64,000 nucleotides of DNA from Paraburkholderia caffeinilytica (GTDB lineage Bacteria; Pseudomonadota; Gammaproteobacteria; Burkholderiales; Burkholderiaceae). Every line of letters starts with the position of its first letter. Position 1 is the first letter of the stretch. The translations under genes and the position numbers were made by a program. Shown here piece after piece: positions 17,240 to 24,682 of the stretch. The notes below the pieces were generated by a model that was not told where the DNA came from, made no database searches, and saw only the letters and a program-made list of their open reading frames with translations. The stretch lies in contig NZ_CP031466.1 of the NCBI RefSeq assembly GCF_003368325.1, forward strand, positions 1,798,001 through 1,862,000, in the 5' to 3' direction.

Positions 17240-17872
17240 CTAGCGCACGATGCGGGTGAGCGTCATGCCACGCCCTGCGTAGAAACGCGCCATTGTTGCG
17301 AACGGCAGATACACATCCGCCTGGTGAGGCGCAATGCCCGACGGATTATGAAACCATACGCCATCGCCATCGCGCCCGTGCAGCAGGATCAGATGCCCGC
17401 CCCGGCGCTGATTCGGCTGCTCCGGATAGCGGATCTCGGGACTCACGGAGGCGATCGCCAGCGTGTCGCCGTCGATGCGCACGGCGATCTCTTCGAGCGG
17501 CGCCTCTGGCAGCACCTCGACCTGAATGCCGAATGCCTCGCCGAGCCAGTCCGCGAACGGCCGGTAGATCAAGCCGTCGACACCGCCGTCGTCGCGCAGC
17601 CGGTACACGCCGTGGCGCAACGCTTCATCCAGCAGCACGGCGCGCGGCGCATGTTCGATGCGCCAGTAGTCGAGCACGGATTCAAGGCAGGTCAGACCGC
17701 ATAGGCGACTGGCCCAGAAACGGTAACGCTCCGGGTCGGCAAAACCGCTGCGCCGCCAGTGTGGATCGTCGCATGGATCGCCCTGTTGTTCGACGACGTG
17801 ACGCACCCATTCGGGGCTGCCCCATTGCGTGTGGTACGGCACGTTGGTATGGCGTAGCGTCGGTTGCTTCAT
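17240..17872 (-). CDS. C39-like papain-fold cysteine peptidase, stand-alone
   Basis: The 210-residue protein has a Cys-His-Asn arrangement expected for C39-type peptidases: RLCGLTCLESVLDYW near residue 52, GGHLILLHGRD near residue 162, and WFHNPSG near residue 176. There is no signal peptide, membrane segment or ABC domain, so it is not a bacteriocin exporter. The start at 17872 (MKQPTLRHTNVPYHTQW) is chosen because it opens the conserved part; the frame continues upstream into the operator array. It is divergent from hipBA. The substrate is unknown. Confidence 0.72.
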   Translation of the reverse strand: MKQPTLRHTNVPYHTQWGSPEWVRHVVEQQGDPCDDPHWRRSGFADPERYRFWASRLCGLTCLESVLDYWRIEHAPRAVLLDEALRHGVYRLRDDGGVDGLIYRPFADWLGEAFGIQVEVLPEAPLEEIAVRIDGDTLAIASVSPEIRYPEQPNQRRGGHLILLHGRDGDGVWFHNPSGIAPHQADVYLPFATMARFYAGRGMTLTRIVR

Positions 17873-17955
17873 GAGATGAGTCGTGCCCAGTCGGTAGGGA
17901 ATATTTTCACAGCATGCTACACGGCCGTCCCGGCCGGGACGCATACAGACGGATT

Positions 17956-18078
17956 TTATTCGCCACGCAGATATTTGCCATTTATTCGCCAGACAGATAT
18001 TTGTCGAATATGCGTGATACGAATAATTGACAAATATCCGTATCACGCATAAAGTGCATTTATTCGTCTCACGGATAA
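17956..18078. promoter_or_regulatory. Array of five 19-bp operator-like sites spaced exactly 26 bp (HipB candidate)
   Basis: Sites at 17956-17974, 17982-18000, 18008-18026 (inverted), 18034-18052 and 18060-18078 share the palindromic frame TTATTCG-N5-CG-ATAA. The rightmost, TTATTCGTCTCACGGATAA, is the most symmetrical. Their centres are 17965, 17991, 18017, 18043 and 18069, which is exactly 26 bp apart. E. coli HipB binds TATCC-N8-GGATA repeats, so HipB autoregulation is the natural reading. The array fills the divergent spacer and could also control the peptidase gene. Confidence 0.82.
18027..18055 (+). promoter_or_regulatory. Promoter of hipBA inside the operator array
   Basis: A perfect -35 TTGACA (18027-18032) stands exactly between the third and fourth operator sites. 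After 17 nt comes TAAAGT (18050-18055; 4 of 6), which overlaps the end of site 4. Binding at sites 3 to 5 would block RNA polymerase. Confidence 0.7.
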
Positions 18079-18084
18079 TTTACC

Positions 18085-18339
18085 ATGATCCACCTCGTCG
18101 CCGCGCCGGACCAGATGGCCCGACTGCTGGCTGCCGGTCGGCGTCAGGCCGGCCTCACTCAAGCCGAAGCCGCCGCGCGTATCGGCGTCAGCCAGAGTCG
18201 CATCTCGGCATTGGAAACCGACGCCACCGCCCTCACCCTCGCACAATTGCTGGCGTTGTGCGGCGCCTACGGCCTGCAATTGCAGGTACGCGACAAGAAC
18301 CGGCCGGCGCCTGAGCCGGCGTCCTTGATCGAGTGGTAA
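18085..18339 (+). CDS. hipB: HipB-type antitoxin and autorepressor
   Basis: The 84-residue protein has a Cro/cI helix-turn-helix at about residues 11-60 (QMARLLAAGRRQAGLTQAEA, then VSQSRISALE). It is followed two bases later by hipA. It should neutralise HipA and repress the operon through the operator array. The only Shine-Dalgarno-like GGA lies within the last operator site, 9 nt before the ATG, so binding and ribosome entry sites overlap. Confidence 0.88.
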   Translation: MIHLVAAPDQMARLLAAGRRQAGLTQAEAAARIGVSQSRISALETDATALTLAQLLALCGAYGLQLQVRDKNRPAPEPASLIEW

Positions 18340-18341
18340 GC

Positions 18342-19682
18342 ATGGGCCGCCAAACGCATTCGCGGGCGCTTTCGGTGTGGGCCAACGGCGAGCGCGTCGG
18401 CGTCTGGCGCCTGCCCACCCGCGGCCCCATGGAGTTCGCTTACGACTCCGCGTGGGTCGCCTCGCCGACGGGCCGGCCGCTTTCGCTCTCGCTGCCGTTC
18501 GCGCCAGGCAACGAGGCGCATAAAGGGCCACGGGTGCTCAACTACTTCGACAATCTGCTACCCGACAGCGAGGCGATCAGAAAGCGCATCGCCCAGCGCT
18601 ACCAGACCGATACGCTCGACGCATTCGACCTGCTGCAAGCCATCGGCCGCGATTGCGTGGGCGCGGTCCAGTTGCTGGCCGTCGACGACGCGCCGGCCGG
18701 CGTCGAACGGATCGAGGGCACGCCGCTCTCCGACAGTGAGATCGAGACCATGCTGGCGCGCACCGTCGGCACCCCCGCCCTCGGCGCATCCGACGAAGCA
18801 GACGATTTCCGCATCTCGCTCGCCGGCGCGCAGGAGAAAACCGCCCTGCTGTGGCACGACGGCAAGTGGCAACGCCCGCACGGCGCCACGCCCACCACGC
18901 ACATTTTCAAGCTGCCGCTCGGGCTGGTCGGCAACAAGCTCGCCGACCTCAGCACCTCGGTCGAAAACGAATGGCTGTGTCTGCGGATTCTGCGCGCCTA
19001 TGGCCTGCCGGTGGCCAACGCCGAGATCGTGACGTTCGGCAAGCAGCGGGTGCTGAGCGTCGAACGCTTTGACCGGCAACTGCATTCGAGCGGGCAATGG
19101 CTGCTGCGCCTGCCGCAGGAAGACTTCTGCCAGGTGTACGGCGTGCCCTCGCATCGCAAGTACGAAAACGAAGGCGGTCCGGGCGTGCTGGATCTCGCGC
19201 GGATTCTCCAGCAATCGGTGTCGGCGCAACAGGACATCGAGACGCTGCTGGCAAGCCAGGTCCTGTTCTGGATGCTGGCGGCGCCCGACGGCCACGCCAA
19301 GAACTTCAGCATCCGCTTGCTGGCGGGTGGCCAGTACCGCCTGACGCCGCTTTACGACGTGATGTCGATCTGGCCGGTGGAAGGCAACGGCCCGAACCAG
19401 TGGTCATGGTTCAAGGCCAGGCTCGCCATGGCGATGTGGTCGCGCAGCAAGCACGACGCCTTCCGCGACGTGCAGCGGCGTCACTTCAACACCATGGCGC
19501 CGAGGTGCTCATATGGCGCGAACGCCGAGCCGTTGATCCAGCGGCTGATCGAACAGACGCCGGAGGTCATCGCGCGGGTCTCGGCCGAATTGCCCGAGCG
19601 CTTTCCGAGCAAGGTCGCCGAGCGGATTTTCAAAGGTCTGAAAAACTCGGCGGTCAAACTCGACAAGATGCCGCCGGCATGA
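18342..19682 (+). CDS. hipA: HipA-type serine/threonine kinase toxin
   Basis: HipA kinases inhibit growth, classically by phosphorylating glutamyl-tRNA synthetase. The 446-residue protein has the HipA N-domain (SLSLPFAPGNEAHKGPRVLNY near residue 46), the kinase segment FRISLAGAQEKTALLWHD near residue 155 with HIFKLPLG after it, the catalytic region APDGHAKNFSIR near residue 312, and LTPLYDVMSIWP near residue 331. All key kinase motifs are intact, so it looks functional. The ATG at 18342 is preferred over one nine bases upstream because it does not overlap hipB. Target is not predictable from sequence. Confidence 0.93.
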   Translation: MGRQTHSRALSVWANGERVGVWRLPTRGPMEFAYDSAWVASPTGRPLSLSLPFAPGNEAHKGPRVLNYFDNLLPDSEAIRKRIAQRYQTDTLDAFDLLQAIGRDCVGAVQLLAVDDAPAGVERIEGTPLSDSEIETMLARTVGTPALGASDEADDFRISLAGAQEKTALLWHDGKWQRPHGATPTTHIFKLPLGLVGNKLADLSTSVENEWLCLRILRAYGLPVANAEIVTFGKQRVLSVERFDRQLHSSGQWLLRLPQEDFCQVYGVPSHRKYENEGGPGVLDLARILQQSVSAQQDIETLLASQVLFWMLAAPDGHAKNFSIRLLAGGQYRLTPLYDVMSIWPVEGNGPNQWSWFKARLAMAMWSRSKHDAFRDVQRRHFNTMAPRCSYGANAEPLIQRLIEQTPEVIARVSAELPERFPSKVAERIFKGLKNSAVKLDKMPPA

Positions 19683-19991
19683 CGGCGAATGAGGGAAAAA
19701 TCAATCGGAATTACTATCAATCGGAATTACTTACAGATTCCGCAAGATTTAATCGGTAAAATGCCTCCCAATGCTAAAAGCATAAACCGATCGCCCAATT
19801 TGTCCGTTCGCACCTCGCACCGACAGGCTTGGCGACAGTCACACCAAAACACAGACCGTGAGACTTTTTACGGTACATTTGCTGTCCCCCGCGTAACCGC
19901 GTCAATGCGCATCCAATGTGCATGGCCGCGCTGCGCGTGCCGTATCGCATGTCCTCCAGCCACCCTTCAAGAAGGCAGATCCTCACGCAGT
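19683..19991. other. 309-bp leader region upstream of the BetR-REC gene, no gene seen
   Basis: The region is AT-richer than its surroundings at its left end. It contains a perfect 16-bp tandem duplication (19700-19731) and an inverted repeat ACCGT/ACGGT (19855-19859 and 19870-19874). Reading frames through it have no family signature, so I treat it as control DNA. Confidence 0.6.
19700..19731. repeat. Perfect 16-bp tandem duplication
   Basis: ATCAATCGGAATTACT occurs twice head to tail at 19700-19715 and 19716-19731, followed by a weaker echo (TTTAATCGG) near 19749. Its place upstream of a DNA-binding regulator suggests a binding site pair; this is inference. Confidence 0.85.
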
Positions 19992-20846
19992 ATGACCAAC
20001 GAAACACACTCACCTGACTCCATCGCCGTCGCCGAGCGCGTGCGCGAGTTGATGAGCCGGCATGGAATCGGAAAACGCCAGCAAACCACTGAGCTATGCC
20101 GCATTCTCGATCTGAGTTTTTCGCAGGGGCACCGCAAGCTGCGCGGCAACAGCCCGTGGACCCTCTCGCAGATCAAGAAGGTTGCCGAGGTGTTCGGCGA
20201 ACCTGCCGCTCAGCTATTCGGCGCGCAGTCGCTCGATCCGGGCATGGTCGGCGCCATCGCCCAGGAGGCGATGTTCTGCACCGGTCCAATCGAGCTGGCC
20301 TGCACCGCATGGGTCGGCGCCGCGCTCGAACCGGGCAGCCGCCCTGAATTCGTCGCGTACCTGAAGCTCGGTCAATGGCGCGTTGCGCGTCACGACGGCA
20401 CGCTTTACCAGAGCGCGTACGAAGTCCACAAGATCGAGATCTATCCGCGCCGCGCTGAAACCGACAAGCCGACCATTGCCGTGGTCGACGACGATCGGGC
20501 CTCCGCCGACAACCTGCGCGATTATCTCGAGCGCAGCGGTTTCACGGCGGTGGCGATCTACGGCCTCGCGGCATTCGCCGAACAACTGCAGACGCAGATC
20601 TTCGACGGCGTCGTGATCGACTGGCTGTTCGGCTCGCAGACCTCGGCGGCGGCGATTCGCGCGGTGCGGGCGTCGGAGAATCCCGATGCGCCGATTTTCG
20701 TGCTGACCGGCGAGTTGCTGACCGGCAAGGCCAGCGAATCGGAGATCAGCGAGATCATCCGCAACTACGACGTCGCGTGCTATGAAAAGCCCGCGCGCAT
20801 GGCGATCCTGGTCGCGGATCTGTCCAAGCGCCTCAACCGGCCTTAA
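19992..20846 (+). CDS. BetR-domain DNA-binding protein with receiver domain
   Basis: Residues 8-75 match a BetR-type helix-turn-helix (RVRELMSRHGIGKRQQTTEL, then WTLSQIKKVAEVFGEP). A middle segment without a recognised family follows. Residues 158-280 form a receiver: IAVVDDD (acidic pocket), GVVIDWLFG (phospho-acceptor Asp), IFVLTGE (Thr) and CYEKPA (Lys). The start at 19992 (MTNETHSPDS) is chosen because upstream codons lack family similarity. The domain order, DNA-binding first and receiver last, is the reverse of common response regulators. The convergent hybrid kinase 80 bp downstream is a plausible partner. Confidence 0.82.
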   Translation: MTNETHSPDSIAVAERVRELMSRHGIGKRQQTTELCRILDLSFSQGHRKLRGNSPWTLSQIKKVAEVFGEPAAQLFGAQSLDPGMVGAIAQEAMFCTGPIELACTAWVGAALEPGSRPEFVAYLKLGQWRVARHDGTLYQSAYEVHKIEIYPRRAETDKPTIAVVDDDRASADNLRDYLERSGFTAVAIYGLAAFAEQLQTQIFDGVVIDWLFGSQTSAAAIRAVRASENPDAPIFVLTGELLTGKASESEISEIIRNYDVACYEKPARMAILVADLSKRLNRP

Positions 20847-20926
20847 CGAAGTATCCGCCGGCAAGCGGCTGAAGGTGTGTGCTCAGGTTGAGCCCTCCTC
20901 CAACTGCGCTTCCTCAAGGCGTCACA

Positions 20927-22789
20927 TCACACCGTATGCCGCGAAGCCAAAGCTCGCTGCAACGCGCCACGCAGTTCCTCGTAATGTACCGGCTTTAATA
21001 ACGCTTCGAAAAACGGCTGAGAGCCGACTTCTCCCCCTTCGCCCGCCGTACCAGCATCCACGCTATCCGCCTCCGGCGCATACGCGCTCACCACGATCAC
21101 CGGAACACCCGACGACGGCCCCCCGCGTGCCGCGAAATCCGCAAGGAACGTATAACCGTCGCGATCCGGCATATGCAGATCGAGCAGCACCACGTCGCAG
21201 CGACGCGCGTCGAGCCACGCGAGCGCATCGTCGGCATTGGAGACGGCGTGCGCGTCGAAATCCATGTGCGCGATCATTTCGCTGAGCGACTCGCGAATCA
21301 GGCGGTTGTCGTCGACGATCAGCACGCACGGGCGCGCGCCGCCCGGTTCGGCGTACGCCGCCACGCCGGGCGGCGCGACGGCCGCGACGGGCGTAACCGG
21401 GATCGTCACCGTAAAGACCGTCCCCTCGCCCACGGTGCTCGCCACCTCGACGGTGCCGCCGAACAGCCTGACCAGTCCCTGAACGATCGTGAGCCCCATC
21501 CCCGCGCCCTCGAAGCGGCGCGTGCGCGACGCATCCAGCTGCGTGAACTCCTGGAAGATCAGCGGAATCTGCGCGTGCGGCACACCCGGCCCCGTATCGC
21601 TGACGACAAAGATCAGCACCGTCGGCCGCTGCCTCAGCTGCACGCGCACCGTGCCGGTTTCGGTGTAACGGATCGCGTTGGTGACCAGGTTGTTGACGAT
21701 CTGGCGGATGCGATGCGGATCGGAATCGACGAGGCCGTTCATGCCGCTCGCCTCGCTTTCCAGCTTGAGTCCGCGTGCGGCGGCCGACATCGCATGTTCG
21801 TCGACGATCGACGCCAGCAGTTCGCGCGGCTCGAAATGCTCGTGACGCAGTTCGAGCTTGCCGGCGCCGAGGCGCGCGTAGTCGGTCAGGTCTTTCATCT
21901 GCGCTTCCAGATGGCGCCCCGCGGTTTCGAGGCGCTGGATGACCTTGCGGTCGGCTTCGGAGTGATAGTTGAAGCCCAGCAATTCAATCGACGACACGAT
22001 CGCATGCAACGGCGTGCGCAGCTCGTGGCTGATCATGCCGAGAAACGCGTCTTTCGCGAGACTCGCCTCGCGCGCCGCGCGGCTCGCCTGATGCTCCGCT
22101 TCGAGCGCCGCGTGCTGCTGATGCATCAGACGCGTGCGGCGCCGGCCGTTGAGCACCAGCAGCGTGGTCGCGGCCGCCGACAGTAACAGCAGCAACAGGC
22201 CGCCCGCGAACAGCATGCGGCGCTTATCGATGAAATCGCGGTTCATCGCCTCACGGTCGGCCACGTCGGCGAAACGGCGGCTCAACGCGAGATCGTTGAC
22301 CTCATTCCAATGCTGACGCAACGCCGCGACGATCCGATCGGCGCGGCTGCGGTCCTTCGACAAGGCATCGACCTCAGGCTGGATCTCGCCCAGCAAATGA
22401 TCGAGCACCTGGATTTCGTCCTGTTGCCGTTGCAGCAGCGCGAGCTGCGTGGCCAGCTGGCTTGTCGAACCGGCCATCACATGCAGCTTCGATTGCAGCA
22501 GCTGGTAGCGCAGCATGAGCCGTTGATAGTCGTCGTCGACGCCGGATTGATACAGCAGCAGCTGGTTCTCGAAGCGCGCGTAGGCAATCTGCAGTTGCGC
22601 AGCGTCCCAATAGAAGCCGTCGTACTGACCGGTCAGCTGTTCGGTGGTGCGCGGATTGAGCAGGTTCGCGTACAGCAGATAGCCGATCGCGCCTGCCGGC
22701 GCCGCAAGCGCGGTCAGCCAGATCAACACATAGAGGACACGACGCCATGGGCGGCGCGTTATTTGACGATGAGTGCCTTGATCTGCCAT
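20927..22789 (-). CDS. Membrane hybrid sensor histidine kinase with C-terminal receiver
   Basis: The 620-residue protein has membrane segments at about 19-42 and 192-213 enclosing a 150-residue helical periplasmic sensor. The HisKA motif FLGMISHELRTP puts the phospho-acceptor at His255. The ATPase domain shows an N box (NLVTNAIRY), DTGPGVP and GAGMGLTIV. The receiver at about 485-610 has VLIVDDN, VVLLDLHMPDRDG and LLKPV. It overlaps the end of the upstream sulfite-oxidase-fold gene by 31 nt, so the two are almost certainly one operon. Confidence 0.92.
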   Translation of the reverse strand: MADQGTHRQITRRPWRRVLYVLIWLTALAAPAGAIGYLLYANLLNPRTTEQLTGQYDGFYWDAAQLQIAYARFENQLLLYQSGVDDDYQRLMLRYQLLQSKLHVMAGSTSQLATQLALLQRQQDEIQVLDHLLGEIQPEVDALSKDRSRADRIVAALRQHWNEVNDLALSRRFADVADREAMNRDFIDKRRMLFAGGLLLLLLSAAATTLLVLNGRRRTRLMHQQHAALEAEHQASRAAREASLAKDAFLGMISHELRTPLHAIVSSIELLGFNYHSEADRKVIQRLETAGRHLEAQMKDLTDYARLGAGKLELRHEHFEPRELLASIVDEHAMSAAARGLKLESEASGMNGLVDSDPHRIRQIVNNLVTNAIRYTETGTVRVQLRQRPTVLIFVVSDTGPGVPHAQIPLIFQEFTQLDASRTRRFEGAGMGLTIVQGLVRLFGGTVEVASTVGEGTVFTVTIPVTPVAAVAPPGVAAYAEPGGARPCVLIVDDNRLIRESLSEMIAHMDFDAHAVSNADDALAWLDARRCDVVLLDLHMPDRDGYTFLADFAARGGPSSGVPVIVVSAYAPEADSVDAGTAGEGGEVGSQPFFEALLKPVHYEELRGALQRALASRHTV

Positions 22790-23313
22790 ACGAATTTCGA
22801 GTCGCCCGCCGCGCCCATGAGTTCATCGGGAAACGCGTCGCGCGGATAGATAAGAAACAGCGGCCCGAAGTCGCTGATCTTCAGGCGCCGGCCGTTCATG
22901 CTGTACGCAACGACCACGCCGTAGCGATCGCAGTCCGACACCGGAATGGTGTAGGTGTAGTCGTCGAGCGTATGGATCTCGACTGCGCTGCCGGATGCGC
23001 CGACTGTCTTCAGGATATCCGCGAGCAGCGGTCCTGTGAAGGTGGAACGTGGAGTCCAGGTGGTGGCGGTCGTAATCGAATGAGCCGGCAGCGCGAGCAA
23101 TTGCGCCTCGGTAAAGTGATACTTCTGATGCGCCGCATCGTTAGTCTTGCCGATTTTGCCCTTCACGTCGAGCGATAAGGGCAACGACTCAGCCTGCGGC
23201 TGTGCCTGTGCCTGCATGCTCCACGCGGCAAAGGCGAGGATCAGACCCAGTCCCCACCACGCGCCTCTGAAGCGGCTTTTCCCGCCATCCATCGCTGCAC
23301 TTACCTTGGTCAT
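22759..23313 (-). CDS. Secreted sulfite-oxidase-fold (molybdopterin-binding domain-like) protein
   Basis: The 184-residue product has a signal peptide (cleavage probably after SMQAQA) and a short domain of the oxidoreductase molybdopterin-binding family: SITTATTWTPRSTFTGPLLADI near residue 84 and GRRLKISDFGPLFLIYP near residue 143. The molybdenum-ligand Cys context of true sulfite oxidases is not evident; the one mature Cys is in PVSDCDRYG. I infer a non-catalytic periplasmic sensor for the overlapping kinase. The start at 23313 is uncertain; 23292 and 23415 are alternatives. Confidence 0.75.
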   Translation of the reverse strand: MTKVSAAMDGGKSRFRGAWWGLGLILAFAAWSMQAQAQPQAESLPLSLDVKGKIGKTNDAAHQKYHFTEAQLLALPAHSITTATTWTPRSTFTGPLLADILKTVGASGSAVEIHTLDDYTYTIPVSDCDRYGVVVAYSMNGRRLKISDFGPLFLIYPRDAFPDELMGAAGDSKFVWQIKALIVK

Positions 23314-23605
23314 CTGCTTGTTTTTTCCATCGTTTGTTATTTTTGCGAGCGGCTTCACGCTGCGCCGGCTCAACTTGCCGGCGACCCTGCAGCGCGCTCG
23401 TTCTTTTCTCGCCACAGCGGCGGTCTTTGCGACACGTCCCCTCCGGCGACGCGCGTCACCCCGACGCGCGATCTTCGAACCGCATGCATAATATCGCCAA
23501 AATTCCTTGCCTCAAAAACGAGGATCCGCTGCTGCGCCGCACCGCGCACCGCTCTTCGTCCACGGGACATTTGCCCCACGCGCGCATCGCGACGCCACAC
23601 GAGTC

Positions 23606-24568
23606 ATGAACAAGCCGGTTTTGCCCCTGACGTACGAACAACTCGATCACTGGATCGAATCGCTGCAACCCGCGTTGCTGGCGGAGGGTTTTACGATCGC
23701 GATCGGCATTCTGCGTGGCGGCGCGCCGCTTGCGCTGATGGTTTCGCATGCGGCCGGCACGCCGGTCGCCTTCCTGCGTTACGACCGCCAGACGCGCACG
23801 GTCGCCTGGGATTCGACGCTGCCGATCCCGCCAGCGGGTTCCAAAGTGCTGCTGTGCGAGGACATCGCGGGGCGCGGCTTTACGCTGACCGATTGCATCG
23901 CGTTCCTGCGGCAGCATGGCCTCGAAGTCAGGACACTGACCGCCGCGGTCGACGACCTGAGCCGCATGCAACCCGACTACGCGATCGACGCCCGCGGCTA
24001 CTTCGCGCTGTTTCCGTGGGAGCGCCAGGCCTACACCGAGCGTTATCGCGAGGACTGGAAGCGCGTTGAAGCGGGGGCCGCCCAAGCGGGGGCCGCGCCC
24101 GTCATGGCCGACGATCATGAATACGCCACCTACGCGATCGACCTCGACGGCATTCTGCTACCCGACGTGCCGCTCGCGCGCTACGACGAGGATCTGGCCG
24201 CGGCGCTCGCCGAACGCGACGCGCTGCTGCCGTTCGAGGTGCTGCCGGGCATCGATTTGCAGCGCGTGCGCACGATCATCACCGGCCGGCCGGAACTGGA
24301 TCGCGCGCGCACCGAAGCGTGGCTCGCGCGGCACGGCTTCGGTCATATGCAACTGGCGATGCGCACGCCCGGCATGCACGACGAAAGTCCCGCCGGCGCC
24401 GCCGCTCACAAAGCTGCTGCGGCATTGCGCGGCGGCGTCACGCATTTTGTCGAGAGCGATCCGGTGCAGGCGCTGCTGATTGCCCAGCAGGCGCCGTTGC
24501 TGCGCGTGATCTGGTGGGACGCGCTCACGCAAACGGGGATGCTGGTGGGCGCGCGCGCGTGGAGGTAA
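23606..24568 (+). CDS. Phosphoribosyltransferase-HAD hydrolase fusion protein
   Basis: The 320-residue protein joins two domains. Residues 1-150 are a type I phosphoribosyltransferase: AIGILRGGAPLAL near residue 32 and the PRPP loop VLLCEDIAGRGFT at 81-93. Residues 172-320 look like a HAD phosphatase: motif I YAIDLDGILLPD, motif II RTIITGRPEL, and a late FVESDP acidic motif. The start at 23606 follows GAGTC-like sequence and opens the first helix. I know of no pathway for this gene; a nucleobase salvage or nucleotide-repair role is a guess. It is divergent from the sensor operon and convergent with the helicase. Confidence 0.78.
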   Translation: MNKPVLPLTYEQLDHWIESLQPALLAEGFTIAIGILRGGAPLALMVSHAAGTPVAFLRYDRQTRTVAWDSTLPIPPAGSKVLLCEDIAGRGFTLTDCIAFLRQHGLEVRTLTAAVDDLSRMQPDYAIDARGYFALFPWERQAYTERYREDWKRVEAGAAQAGAAPVMADDHEYATYAIDLDGILLPDVPLARYDEDLAAALAERDALLPFEVLPGIDLQRVRTIITGRPELDRARTEAWLARHGFGHMQLAMRTPGMHDESPAGAAAHKAAAALRGGVTHFVESDPVQALLIAQQAPLLRVIWWDALTQTGMLVGARAWR

Positions 24569-24682
24569 GCGGACGCGCCTCCGCTTGTGCCGGCCGGCGC
24601 GAGCCTGCGAGCCCGCATCCGAGCTGAGTGCACGGACCTGAACGTTCGCGCCCAAGCGCGCAGACGTCAACCTGAACGGCGG

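Noticed and set aside
17873..18046. N-terminal extension of the C39-like peptidase
   Set aside because: The added residues lack similarity and run through the operator lattice and hip promoter; the ATG at 17872 restores the conserved part.
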